Assembly (NCBI GenBank): GCA_028287345.1
Contig: JAQBPV010000529.1
Span: forward strand, 1 to 49,858
DNA from: Gemmatimonadota bacterium
Lineage (GTDB): Bacteria; Gemmatimonadota; Gemmatimonadetes; Gemmatimonadales; Gemmatimonadaceae
DNA length: 49,858 nucleotides
Direction: 5' to 3'
Shown: positions 1 through 8,068 of the stretch, piece after piece
How the letters are laid out: each line of letters opens with the position of its first letter
Position numbering within the stretch: the stretch's first letter is position 1
Notes under the pieces: model-generated
Database searches by the model: none
What the model was told of the DNA's origin: nothing
The model's input: the letters and a program-made list of their open reading frames with translations, nothing else
Position numbers and translations under genes: made by a program

Positions 1-423
1 ACGCGTCTCGACTTCTCGCTGGCGAATAACGTCGGACTCGGCGTCAGTCGCGACTTCGGCGCTCGACACGACATGTTCAGGCCACGAGTGACACTCTCGT
101 ACGATCAGTGGGTGACCGGTGCGCGGCAAACGACACGCGTGGGTTCTCTCGTCGGGGAGGCGATGTTTCTGCCGGGAGAGCTCGTGCGCAACGTGCGGCC
201 CTACCTTTTCGGCGGACTGGGGTTGTTCAGTCGACTGCCGACGGCTGCGTCGGTCGTCGTGGGCGGCTCGCTGACACGATTCGACGTAGGCGCGTTCAAC
301 TACGTAGGCTGGAGCTCCGGCCTGGGCGTCGAGGTCGGCCGAGCATTCGTGCAATATCGGCTCATGGCTGGCGTGGGATATGGACTGGCCTACAGCGGTT
401 TGAATCTCGGATATCGACTGTAA
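1..423 (+). CDS. Outer-membrane beta-barrel-like protein, 5' partial
   Basis: The reading frame is open from the first base of the window, so the N-terminus lies outside; the first internal ATG is at 73. The visible 140 residues alternate polar and hydrophobic positions with many Gly and aromatic residues (for example PYLFGGLGLFSRLP and GVGYGLAYSGLNLGYRL), as expected of amphipathic strands of an outer-membrane barrel. The protein ends in a hydrophobic strand close to the C-terminus, also typical of such barrels. Exact family and ligand cannot be told. It converges with the lipoprotein gene that follows on the other strand, 7 bases away. Confidence 0.6.
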   Translation, partial: TRLDFSLANNVGLGVSRDFGARHDMFRPRVTLSYDQWVTGARQTTRVGSLVGEAMFLPGELVRNVRPYLFGGLGLFSRLPTAASVVVGGSLTRFDVGAFNYVGWSSGLGVEVGRAFVQYRLMAGVGYGLAYSGLNLGYRL

Positions 424-430
424 CCAGGTG

Positions 431-880
431 CTAGTGGCTGAACGTCGCGCGCCACGATCCGGTATCTGCGCCGGACCATGCTCCGCTGTATGAAATCCGG
501 TACGTCCCCGACATCGACTCCGCACTGCCGTACGCGCCGTTCGCCGTTCCGGTCATCGTCAGGATGTACCCAACGCCACATGCGCCACCCGTGGACGTGA
601 TGCTGACAAGGTTGCCGTTCCAGTTGCCGCTGAGCGGAACAGTGAACGAACACGTACCGGTGACGAATTGTTTGTACGGGCCGCCTCCCTGATTCATGGC
701 GCCCCCCTTGTCGATCGTCATGTAGGTGGTCGTAATGACGCCGAGGTTGTTCTGGTTGTCGATCAGCACCCAGTTCTGGGTGGCTGGTACACCGGCGAAA
801 TCGACGGCACTGCACGAGGCGAGACCGGCGACCGCGACGGCGAGGAAAGCCGTCTGGCCAAGGCGCGATAACGTTGACAT
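431..880 (-). CDS. Small predicted lipoprotein
   Basis: This 149-residue protein starts with a basic, hydrophobic leader and a lipobox-like LASC at about residues 20-23, so it is probably a lipidated envelope protein. The mature part is rich in Gly, Thr, Ser and Asn and has a beta-rich look (GTCSFTVPLSGNWNGNL, SGTYRISYSGAWSG), with two further cysteines. No family is recognised. It is convergent with the barrel gene to its left. The longer overlapping frame on the same strand (390-929) has the composition of a shadow. Confidence 0.65.
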   Translation of the reverse strand: MSTLSRLGQTAFLAVAVAGLASCSAVDFAGVPATQNWVLIDNQNNLGVITTTYMTIDKGGAMNQGGGPYKQFVTGTCSFTVPLSGNWNGNLVSITSTGGACGVGYILTMTGTANGAYGSAESMSGTYRISYSGAWSGADTGSWRATFSH

Positions 881-990
881 GTGGCTCCCGAGTGGTGGGC
901 GGAGGCGAGAGGTGAACGTCCTCCTTCACTCAGGGTGACGAGTGGCGAGCTCATGCGATACGTTCGGCGACTGTCTTCAATCGTACATAG

Positions 991-3039
991 TCAATCGCTC
1001 CCGCCGATCAAACGCTGCACCGCCAGCAACAGCGCCTGCGACAACTGCGAGGGTTTCGACACCACACGATACCCCGCCGATCCGAAGATCTCGGCGAGGT
1101 AGGTCTCGCCGTCCGACGCGTCGACCGTGATGCAGAAGGGATGAATTCCCTGCAGGCGCGCGTTCATCACGGCGTGTCGTGAATCCTGGATCGCGTAATC
1201 GACGGAATACAAGTCATAGTCGTGCGGCTTTCCGTCGGAGAGGATGAGCAGCAGCCGGTGCGGCGCCGGATGGTTGGTCAACATCGCCGTAGCATGCCGC
1301 ACGGCAGCGCCGAGTCGTGTCGTTCCGTCCGGAACGAGAGCGCTGATGCGCTGCAGCACGAGCGACGAATTGCTCTCGCCGAACGACTTGAGCGTGTGCA
1401 CGCGGACGTTCGACGCGCCCTCACTCGAGAAGGCAAGAATGGAATAGTCGTCTCCCAGTGCGTCGAACGCTGCCGTCGCGACCAGTGCGGCAATGCGCTC
1501 GATGTCGATCACGCGTCGCTCCCCAGCGACGACAGCGCGCGTCGAACCGCTTACGTCGAGAAGCAATGTGATCGCGAGCTCGCGACGTCCCGGTCGAACG
1601 TGCGAGTACAGGCGGTCCGTCGGCGCGATGCGCATACGGCGATCCACCATCGCCTCGACGCACGCTTCGAGATCGAGCTCGTCGCCCTGCAGTTGTCGTC
1701 TCAAGCGCATGCGATGCGAACGCAGACGTTCGAATTGTCGCTTCGCGTGTTGGACTTCGCGCACATGCTCCTGTAGCGCGTGCGTCGCCCACTCGGACGA
1801 TTCGAGCGACGGAGGTATGATGCGCACGATCGTTCCTGCTGCGGTGAAGCCGTGTGCGTAGCAGTCCCATTCGGGATAGCGGTACGTCAGCTCCTTGGTG
1901 AGCGGTGTTTCGTTTGCAGTGCCTTCTGTGTATTCGACTCCTGCTTCGTCGCCTGGACTGGCGGTGCTGTTGGTTTGCGTAGTGTCAGCGCTCTCGTCGT
2001 TCGCGTCTCGCTCAGTGTCGGCTTCCTCGCGCTCATCGCCGGGCGCGGCCTTGCCTGACGTCTCCGCGCGAGCGGACGAGTCGTCGCCTCCCGACTGCTG
2101 CGACGGGCCGCCTCGTTTGTCCTGGGGAGAACCCGGTTGCGTCGGCCCAGCGACTGCCGCTCGCGTCCGCGTCTTCTGCGCCGGCGCGGCGCGCGCGCGT
2201 TCGCTCGTGCTCTCATGTGTATGCGTAGCGGACGCCGGCGCCTGATCCTCCGGGAGCTGCGTCGTGATCGTCGTGTCCCAGAGCGTCATCTCCGGCATGC
2301 GACGATATCCGCGCGCAGCCTCGGCCCCGTACTTCGTCTCCAGTGCTTTCGCTGCGCGTCGAGCCCACTCTGCGTTCGACTCGGCATCGTTTGCCGGCAG
2401 GAGCGTCGGTAGATCGGTGTCTTCGATCGCGTCGTTGTCGTTCGCAGACCAGGCGCGCCGAAACATCTCTTCGACGCGAAGCTCGATGCCCGTTCTCCGG
2501 CGCGGCGTCGGACGGTGTGCCATCGCGTCGGCACGAGCTGCGTCGAGTGTCGCGCTGAGGCCTGGTTGATTCGCTGCGATCTGCGTATCGATCGCGGCCG
2601 CTTCGGCGAGTTGGAAGAGATCGCGCTCCAGGTCCGTCGCTGCATCGCGCGCGTGGCGAGCACTCGATCGGCGTATGCGCTCGGCGTGCTGCACCGCGAT
2701 CACGCGATACTGCTCGAGCGCCGAGACGTCGGCGCGTTGCCGAGGGAGGACGGCGGGCAGGCGGATGGACTCAGCGTTGCTTTCGGAAGCGCTGTGGTTC
2801 TTTGGCGATGCGAGCTTCGCCAGTGTGCGCGTCGCGAGGCCACCCTTCTTCGCAGGTGCGAGCGATTCGATCGTGATCGGCTGATCGTACATCGCGCGGA
2901 GGTAGTGCTGGAGGCGAGTGCGGACGTCGTCGAGCTGCGCGGCTTGATTGCGCCGCGAGAAGGACCCTCGCGCTGCTTCGTTGACGCGAGAGAGCAGGCG
3001 TTGCGCCGGATGCCAGATGCGAGTTGGCTTGCGGGCCAT
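991..3039 (-). CDS. norD: NorD/CbbO-like von Willebrand factor A protein
   Basis: This 682-residue protein has a long, charged N-terminal and middle part (residues about 300-380 are low-complexity, rich in Ser, Thr, Asp and Glu) and a C-terminal vWA domain. The metal-binding motif DVSGSTRAVV lies near residue 495, which is the DxSxS form of a MIDAS site, and the downstream LLILSDGKPHDYD also fits. NorD/CbbO proteins work with a MoxR-type AAA+ ATPase to activate or insert metal into a partner enzyme (nitric oxide reductase or Rubisco). The ATPase lies immediately upstream, 5 bases away. No nitric oxide reductase or Rubisco subunit is visible in the window, so the client is unknown. Confidence 0.82.
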   Translation of the reverse strand: MARKPTRIWHPAQRLLSRVNEAARGSFSRRNQAAQLDDVRTRLQHYLRAMYDQPITIESLAPAKKGGLATRTLAKLASPKNHSASESNAESIRLPAVLPRQRADVSALEQYRVIAVQHAERIRRSSARHARDAATDLERDLFQLAEAAAIDTQIAANQPGLSATLDAARADAMAHRPTPRRRTGIELRVEEMFRRAWSANDNDAIEDTDLPTLLPANDAESNAEWARRAAKALETKYGAEAARGYRRMPEMTLWDTTITTQLPEDQAPASATHTHESTSERARAAPAQKTRTRAAVAGPTQPGSPQDKRGGPSQQSGGDDSSARAETSGKAAPGDEREEADTERDANDESADTTQTNSTASPGDEAGVEYTEGTANETPLTKELTYRYPEWDCYAHGFTAAGTIVRIIPPSLESSEWATHALQEHVREVQHAKRQFERLRSHRMRLRRQLQGDELDLEACVEAMVDRRMRIAPTDRLYSHVRPGRRELAITLLLDVSGSTRAVVAGERRVIDIERIAALVATAAFDALGDDYSILAFSSEGASNVRVHTLKSFGESNSSLVLQRISALVPDGTTRLGAAVRHATAMLTNHPAPHRLLLILSDGKPHDYDLYSVDYAIQDSRHAVMNARLQGIHPFCITVDASDGETYLAEIFGSAGYRVVSKPSQLSQALLLAVQRLIGGSD

Positions 3040-3044
3040 CGCGA

Positions 3045-3836
3045 TCAGAGCAGCGCGGAGATGACGTCGTCCACCGCGGAGAGGAGATCTGCGTCGTCAC
3101 TCAGGGCGGTCGTGATCGCAGCGTGACACGCATCGCGCGGCGAGAGACCGCCGGCAATCAGTCGCGCTGCGGCGACGAGGACGCGCGTCCCCGGACCTTC
3201 CTGCAACCCCTGATCGCGCAGGTGACGGACCTTCTCGGCCACACGTACGAGGCTCGCGGCGATGCGTCGGTCGACCCCGCCTTCGTGCATGACGATTTCC
3301 GTCTCCGCTGCCGCGGAAGGAAAGTCGAACTCGATGTTGACGAAGCGCTGTCGCGTGCTCGGCTTGAGATCCTTGATGGCGCGCTGGTATCCCGGGTTGT
3401 ACGAGGCGACGAGGAGAAAGCCCGGTGCGGCGTGAATCAACTCGCCCGTCTTCTCGAGTGGCAGCACGCGGCGGTCGTCCGTGAGCGGATGGATGACCAC
3501 AGTGGTGTCCTGCCGAGCCTCGACGAGCTCGTCGAGATAGCAGATGGCGCCGATGCGAGCGGCGCGGGTGAGTGGTCCGTCGCTCCAGACCGTCTCGCTG
3601 CCCTGGATGAGGTAGCGGCCGGTGAGGTCGGATGCGGAGAGGTCATCGTGGCAGGCGACTGTTATCAGTGGCCGTTGAAGGCGTGCGGCCATGTGTTGGA
3701 CGAAGCGGCTTTTGCCGACGCCGGTGGGGCCTTTGAGGAGGACTGGGAGTTGTCTGGTGAAGCAGGTGGTGAAGGTCTCTATCTCGGTCCCGGTGGGGAG
3801 ATAGTAGGGTATTGGATCGGTAGTCGGTATGGTCAT
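3045..3836 (-). CDS. norQ: MoxR-family AAA+ ATPase, NorQ/CbbQ-like
   Basis: Counting from the ATG at 3836, the protein has 263 residues, the usual size for NorQ/CbbQ. Walker A is GPTGVGKS at residues 36-43 and Walker B is ICYLDE at 98-103, followed by the arginine-bearing motifs of the AAA+ fold. The frame stays open to an ATG at 3920, but the extra 28 residues do not look conserved and the family typically begins near the YYLPTGTE segment. It is co-directional with the vWA gene and would be its ATPase partner in remodelling a target metalloenzyme. Confidence 0.85.
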   Translation of the reverse strand: MTIPTTDPIPYYLPTGTEIETFTTCFTRQLPVLLKGPTGVGKSRFVQHMAARLQRPLITVACHDDLSASDLTGRYLIQGSETVWSDGPLTRAARIGAICYLDELVEARQDTTVVIHPLTDDRRVLPLEKTGELIHAAPGFLLVASYNPGYQRAIKDLKPSTRQRFVNIEFDFPSAAAETEIVMHEGGVDRRIAASLVRVAEKVRHLRDQGLQEGPGTRVLVAAARLIAGGLSPRDACHAAITTALSDDADLLSAVDDVISALL

Positions 3837-4480
3837 GTGTACTAAATTGCATACAGGAATGGCGCTGGCGCCAGAGGGGTTGTCCTTGGAGCTTGCAAAT
3901 CGGGCAAGTCCCGAGAACAACGTGCCTTACCGGCTAGTTCTGAAGCGTTGACTGCGCCAGCTGCCTTGGAGCGGAGCCACGGCAAGTTGGCGCATCAATG
4001 CCGTACATCGTTACCTGTCCGGTCAGCTTGGAAAGATAGGGTGTGCCGGTTACACATAGCCCGATGTCGATGCCATTGGATGAGAACATCATCGATCTAT
4101 GGTCTCGCGTGCGAACGGCGATTGTTGGGCTAAGGGGCGATGACCATCCACGGTATTTCAGAGCAGCATTGCCGTCCCTATTCCGTTCTGCAACGCGCTC
4201 ACTGCGACTTACACGCCTATGCTGCGCATAGGCATGATGATGCCTTGACCAAGCAGCGAGTGCCCTCCTCCATTCGGGCTGTTCCCATCCGATGTAAATG
4301 GTCGGTGCCTTATGGGCACCAATGCGAGGCTGTGCCACGGTTGCGGATGTCGTCAAAAGCAGGAGCCAATCCGTTTGCGCTTCCACGCCAGAGGTTGCAT
4401 AGTCTTCCATGCTGCGTGGCGGGCCGCGACGTTGCTGCCGTTCCTTAGCACATGTTCACGCTCCTGTTTCGCGTGAATGA
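3837..4480. other. Intergenic region with one doubtful leftward frame
   Basis: About 640 bases separate the divergent norQ and sigma-factor genes, so the promoters of both should lie here. A leftward frame at 3934-4410 (158 codons) starts with a weakly hydrophobic stretch ending in TTSATVAQ that could be a signal peptide, but the rest resembles no known family and is rich in Arg and Ser. It may be an orphan gene or a decayed one. Base composition is visibly less GC-rich than in the neighbouring genes. Confidence 0.3.
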
Positions 4481-5119
4481 GTGACGCCACGAGGGATGCG
4501 CGCCACTCTGTCCCTTCGAGAGATGCCCGAGGAGCAGGAGCAAGAGATCACGCAGGCCCTGGCTGCACTAAGCCGCGGTGCCCCGGAGGCGATGGACCGA
4601 CTGATGCCCATGGTCTATGGTGAGCTCAAGCGAATCGCGCACCGGCAGCTCAAGGCGGAATCGAGCGGACACACGCTGTCCACCACGGCGGTCGTTCATG
4701 AGGCGTACCTGCGGCTGGCGGAACAGTCGCGCGCCGATTGGGTTCACCGCGGCCAATTCTTCGCGCTCGCCGCGCGCGCGATGCGTCGCATACTGATCGA
4801 CTATGCTCGCCAGCACCACGCGGAACGGCGCGGAGGGCGCAGCCGGTTCGCACTCACACTCGAGGAGCTCGAGCGCGGTGATGCGGCAGCGCTCTCGATT
4901 GTCCAACGCGCTGATGCCCTCCTGGCGGTCGATGAGGCACTCGAAGACCTTCGGCGCATGGACGAGCGAATGGCGGACGTCGTGGAGTGTCGGTTCTTTG
5001 GTGGACTCTCGGAGGTGGAGACAGCGGAGGCCCTGGAGGTGTCGCAGCGTACCGTCGCCCGAGAGTGGCAGATGGCACGTGCCTGGCTGCACGAGGCGCT
5101 CCGTGATCAACCCGCCTGA
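4481..5119 (+). CDS. ECF-type RNA polymerase sigma factor (Sig-70_X6-like)
   Basis: The protein has sigma region 2 (residues about 30-110, including the HEAYLRL and RRILIDYAR motifs) and sigma region 4 (about 150-205, with VVECRFFGGLSEVETAEAL and the helix-turn-helix SQRTVAREW). This matches the extracytoplasmic-function group common in Acidobacteria, Planctomycetes and Gemmatimonadota, which often sits beside a protein kinase. The start may be the ATG at 4481, 4496 or 4523; the last gives the MPEEQEQEITQ start seen in this group. Its 3' end overlaps the kinase gene by 17 bases, so the two are probably translated together and act in one signalling pathway. Confidence 0.85.
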   Translation: MTPRGMRATLSLREMPEEQEQEITQALAALSRGAPEAMDRLMPMVYGELKRIAHRQLKAESSGHTLSTTAVVHEAYLRLAEQSRADWVHRGQFFALAARAMRRILIDYARQHHAERRGGRSRFALTLEELERGDAAALSIVQRADALLAVDEALEDLRRMDERMADVVECRFFGGLSEVETAEALEVSQRTVAREWQMARAWLHEALRDQPA

Positions 5120-8066
5120 AGGCCCGTCGTCCGGCGATGCTCCGCTCTCGCCCGAGCGATGGGCACGGCTGCGCGCCCTCGTCGAGGGAGTGCTGGCGCT
5201 TCCGCCCGACGCTCGGCTGGCATTTCTCGACGCCTCGTGCGATCGCGACGTTGACTTACGCGCGCGCGTCGTGCGACTCGTCGCGGACTGCGAGCGCGCC
5301 GATGACGGATGGGCGTTCCTCGCGCAGCCGGCAGGCGCGCTTGCCGCGCCGCTGGTCGCCGAGCCGATGCAGGTGCTCGGTGATCGATACGCCGTGGATG
5401 CCGAGACACCGTTGCGGCGCGGGCGCGCCGACATGGCCATGGCGCTCGAGCGTCTTCGCACCGCGCTCGCCGACCGCTACCGTGTCGAGCGCGAGCTCGC
5501 CACAGGCGGCATGGCGACCGTCTATCTCGCCTACGATCTCAAGCACGACCGAAACGTCGCCATAAAGGTGCTCCACCCGGAGCTCTCGGCGATGCTCGGC
5601 GCGGAACGGTTCCTCAGCGAGATCAAGACGACCGCGGGGCTGCATCATCCGAACATCTTGACACTTTACGACAGCGGTAGCGCAGACGGCCTGCTGTTCT
5701 TTGTGATGCCGCTGGTGGAGGGGGAAACGCTGCGTGCGCGGATCTCTCGCGAGAAGCAGCTGCCGTTGGCAGATGCGCTCCGCATCGTGACCGACGTGGC
5801 CGGCGCCCTGGAGTACGCGCATAAACGTGGCGTCGTTCATCGCGACATCAAGCCGGAGAACATTCTGCTGCACGAGGGTCGTCCGCTCGTCGCCGACTTC
5901 GGCATCGCGCTGGCCTTGCAGTCCGCGGGCGACCAGCGGTTGACGCGTACTGGATTCTCGTTGGGCACGCCGCCGTACATGAGTCCCGAGCAGGCCTCGG
6001 GCAGCTCCGCGATCGACGGACGGAGCGACGTCTACTCGCTCGCGTGCGTGCTGTACGAGCTGCTCGTCGGCAATCCGCCCTTCACGGGCAGCACCCCACA
6101 GGTTGTGATCGCACGCGTACTCGCGGATCTGCCGGCGAGCGTTCGTACCGTGCGGCCAAGCGTGCCCGTACATGTGGAGGCGACGCTCGTCCGCGCGCTG
6201 GCGAAGCTCCCTGCCGATCGCCAAGCGACAGCGCGCGAGCTGGCCGAGTCACTCAATGCGGTGCCGCCGAGCGAGCCGATCGCCGCCGTTGAAGTCGCGC
6301 CGTTGGTGCGAGGACAGATCCACTCACGCCGCCCCGTCTTCCTCCGGTTCGCGTTGGGCGCCATCGCGTTGATTGCCGTGTCGGGTGCCACGTGGATGGC
6401 ATCGCACCGGCCCGAGGCGCCGGCGGAGATCACGACGTTCGCGTACTCGAATCTCATCGATCAAGCCCTGTTCAGCAGCGTGACGATCACACCGAACGGT
6501 CGCGCACTACTCTATACCGGCTCTGCGGAAGCGGGACGACCGATCATGTTTCGCTCCCTCGATCAACTCTCGGCGCGCGCGCTCCGTGATACGCGCGGAG
6601 GGATTAGGCTGTTCGTTGCACCCGATGGCGGAAAGCTCGCGTTCGAGGGCGATCGCGGGGTTCGAACACTCTCCATCGACGGCGTCGCGGCGGTTAAAAG
6701 CCCGGATGGTTGGCGGTATGGCAACGGCGGGTGGGACGGCGACGACGTGCTCGTCATCACCGACCCGATATCCCGGGGAATCGGCAAACGTTCGACAGGC
6801 CTGGCTGACGTTTCTGTGCTCACGAGACCGGACACGACACGCGGCGAGTCGATACACGAGGCTCCTCTCGTTATGCGGCGTGAGCGGGCCGTAGTGTTCA
6901 CCGTGAACACGCAGGGTGGACGAGCAACTCTCGCCGGTCCGCTGGCGATCGCGCCCCTCGACCCCGCCGTGCCACTCGCGCCGCACGTGCGTCTCGGCAT
7001 CGAGGCGCGCCGCGCGTTCGCGTTCGTCGACGGATGGCTGCTGTTCATCAGCAGCGACGGCCTCGCCATCATGGCGGCGCAATTGGATGTGAAGCATCAG
7101 CGTATCAACGGGAACCCCATCGTCGTACGCGAAGTCGAGTCGGGAGATCTGGAAACGGCGTCACTCGCCGACAACGGCACACTGCTCTATCTGCGGCGTC
7201 CAAGCGCCAATTCGCCCGTGCTGGTGGATACGACCGGCGCCGTTCGCACGATACTCCCTGGTGTCGCGGGCCCGATCATGTATCCGCGTCTCTCGCCGGA
7301 CGGCAAGCATATCGCGATGCAAGGGACCGTCGACGGCGGCAACGACGTATGGTTGTACGACGTCGCGACGCGCACACCGAGCCGGCTCACGACCACGCGC
7401 GGTGCGCTACATCCCGCGTGGACCCCGGATGGACGTCGCATTGTCTTCATGGCTCCGGGTCATGGACTGCTGTCACAGCTCGTCGACGGCAGCGCGGGCG
7501 CCGAGCCGGTCCCCGGCTCCGAGAGGGGATTCGGGCCGAGCGTCGCGCCGGACGGGAAGTCGGTCGTGTTTCAGCGGGGATCGCTTTCGGTCGGATGGGA
7601 GGTCTGGTCTGCGTCAATCACGGGGCTGGGCGGTTCGCGCAAAGTGCTCGACGACCAGTTCACGCACTACATGCCATCGCTCTCACCCGACGGGCATTGG
7701 TTGGCCGACGTGTCGAGCGTCACGGGACAGAATGAAGTGTACGTCCATCCCTATCCCGGACCGGGGGCCGCTGTGCAGGTCTCCGACGGTGGCGGAACCG
7801 AGCCTGCATGGTCGCCAGATGGATACCGCATCTACTACCGCGCGAACGGTGCGTTCATGGCTGCGGCCTTGAGCATGCCGCATCACGCCGTGACGTGGCG
7901 CAGGCAGCTGTTTCGAGACACGTTCGACGGCGCGATGCCGCACCGCAACTACGACGTCGCACCGGATGGGTCGGGTTTTCTCATGATCACCGGTGGAAGC
8001 TCCGAGGCCTTCGTGGTGCTCAACTGGGTCAGTGAGTTGCGAGCGCGGCTCGCGCGCGCACGCTAG
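5103..8066 (+). CDS. Transmembrane Ser/Thr protein kinase with C-terminal WD40/PD40-like repeats
   Basis: The protein has about 987 residues. An Hanks-type kinase domain covers roughly residues 123-385: glycine-rich loop ELATGGMATVY, catalytic Lys155 (VAIKVL), HRDIKPEN with Asp248, DFG at 265-267, and GTPPYMSPEQ. A single membrane helix follows at about 412-433, then a C-terminal beta-propeller-like region with repeats such as RLSPDGKHIAMQG and SLSPDGHWLADVS. The domain order suggests a cytoplasmic kinase with an outside sensor. All catalytic residues are present, so it should be active. The frame is open much further upstream (4803), but that would lie inside the sigma gene; the GTG at 5103, overlapping the sigma stop, gives the usual N-terminus for this family. 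Confidence 0.88.
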   Translation: MINPPEGPSSGDAPLSPERWARLRALVEGVLALPPDARLAFLDASCDRDVDLRARVVRLVADCERADDGWAFLAQPAGALAAPLVAEPMQVLGDRYAVDAETPLRRGRADMAMALERLRTALADRYRVERELATGGMATVYLAYDLKHDRNVAIKVLHPELSAMLGAERFLSEIKTTAGLHHPNILTLYDSGSADGLLFFVMPLVEGETLRARISREKQLPLADALRIVTDVAGALEYAHKRGVVHRDIKPENILLHEGRPLVADFGIALALQSAGDQRLTRTGFSLGTPPYMSPEQASGSSAIDGRSDVYSLACVLYELLVGNPPFTGSTPQVVIARVLADLPASVRTVRPSVPVHVEATLVRALAKLPADRQATARELAESLNAVPPSEPIAAVEVAPLVRGQIHSRRPVFLRFALGAIALIAVSGATWMASHRPEAPAEITTFAYSNLIDQALFSSVTITPNGRALLYTGSAEAGRPIMFRSLDQLSARALRDTRGGIRLFVAPDGGKLAFEGDRGVRTLSIDGVAAVKSPDGWRYGNGGWDGDDVLVITDPISRGIGKRSTGLADVSVLTRPDTTRGESIHEAPLVMRRERAVVFTVNTQGGRATLAGPLAIAPLDPAVPLAPHVRLGIEARRAFAFVDGWLLFISSDGLAIMAAQLDVKHQRINGNPIVVREVESGDLETASLADNGTLLYLRRPSANSPVLVDTTGAVRTILPGVAGPIMYPRLSPDGKHIAMQGTVDGGNDVWLYDVATRTPSRLTTTRGALHPAWTPDGRRIVFMAPGHGLLSQLVDGSAGAEPVPGSERGFGPSVAPDGKSVVFQRGSLSVGWEVWSASITGLGGSRKVLDDQFTHYMPSLSPDGHWLADVSSVTGQNEVYVHPYPGPGAAVQVSDGGGTEPAWSPDGYRIYYRANGAFMAAALSMPHHAVTWRRQLFRDTFDGAMPHRNYDVAPDGSGFLMITGGSSEAFVVLNWVSELRARLARAR

Positions 8067-8068
8067 CG

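Noticed and set aside
1222-2569. Several long forward frames across the norD gene
   Set aside because: They are mirrors of the vWA protein gene with Arg/Ser/Cys-rich composition; norD has clear motifs.
4803-5102. Longer start for the kinase gene
   Set aside because: The extra 100 codons lie inside the sigma-factor gene in another frame and are Arg/Ser-rich without kinase-family pattern; the GTG at 5103 fits the family N-terminus.
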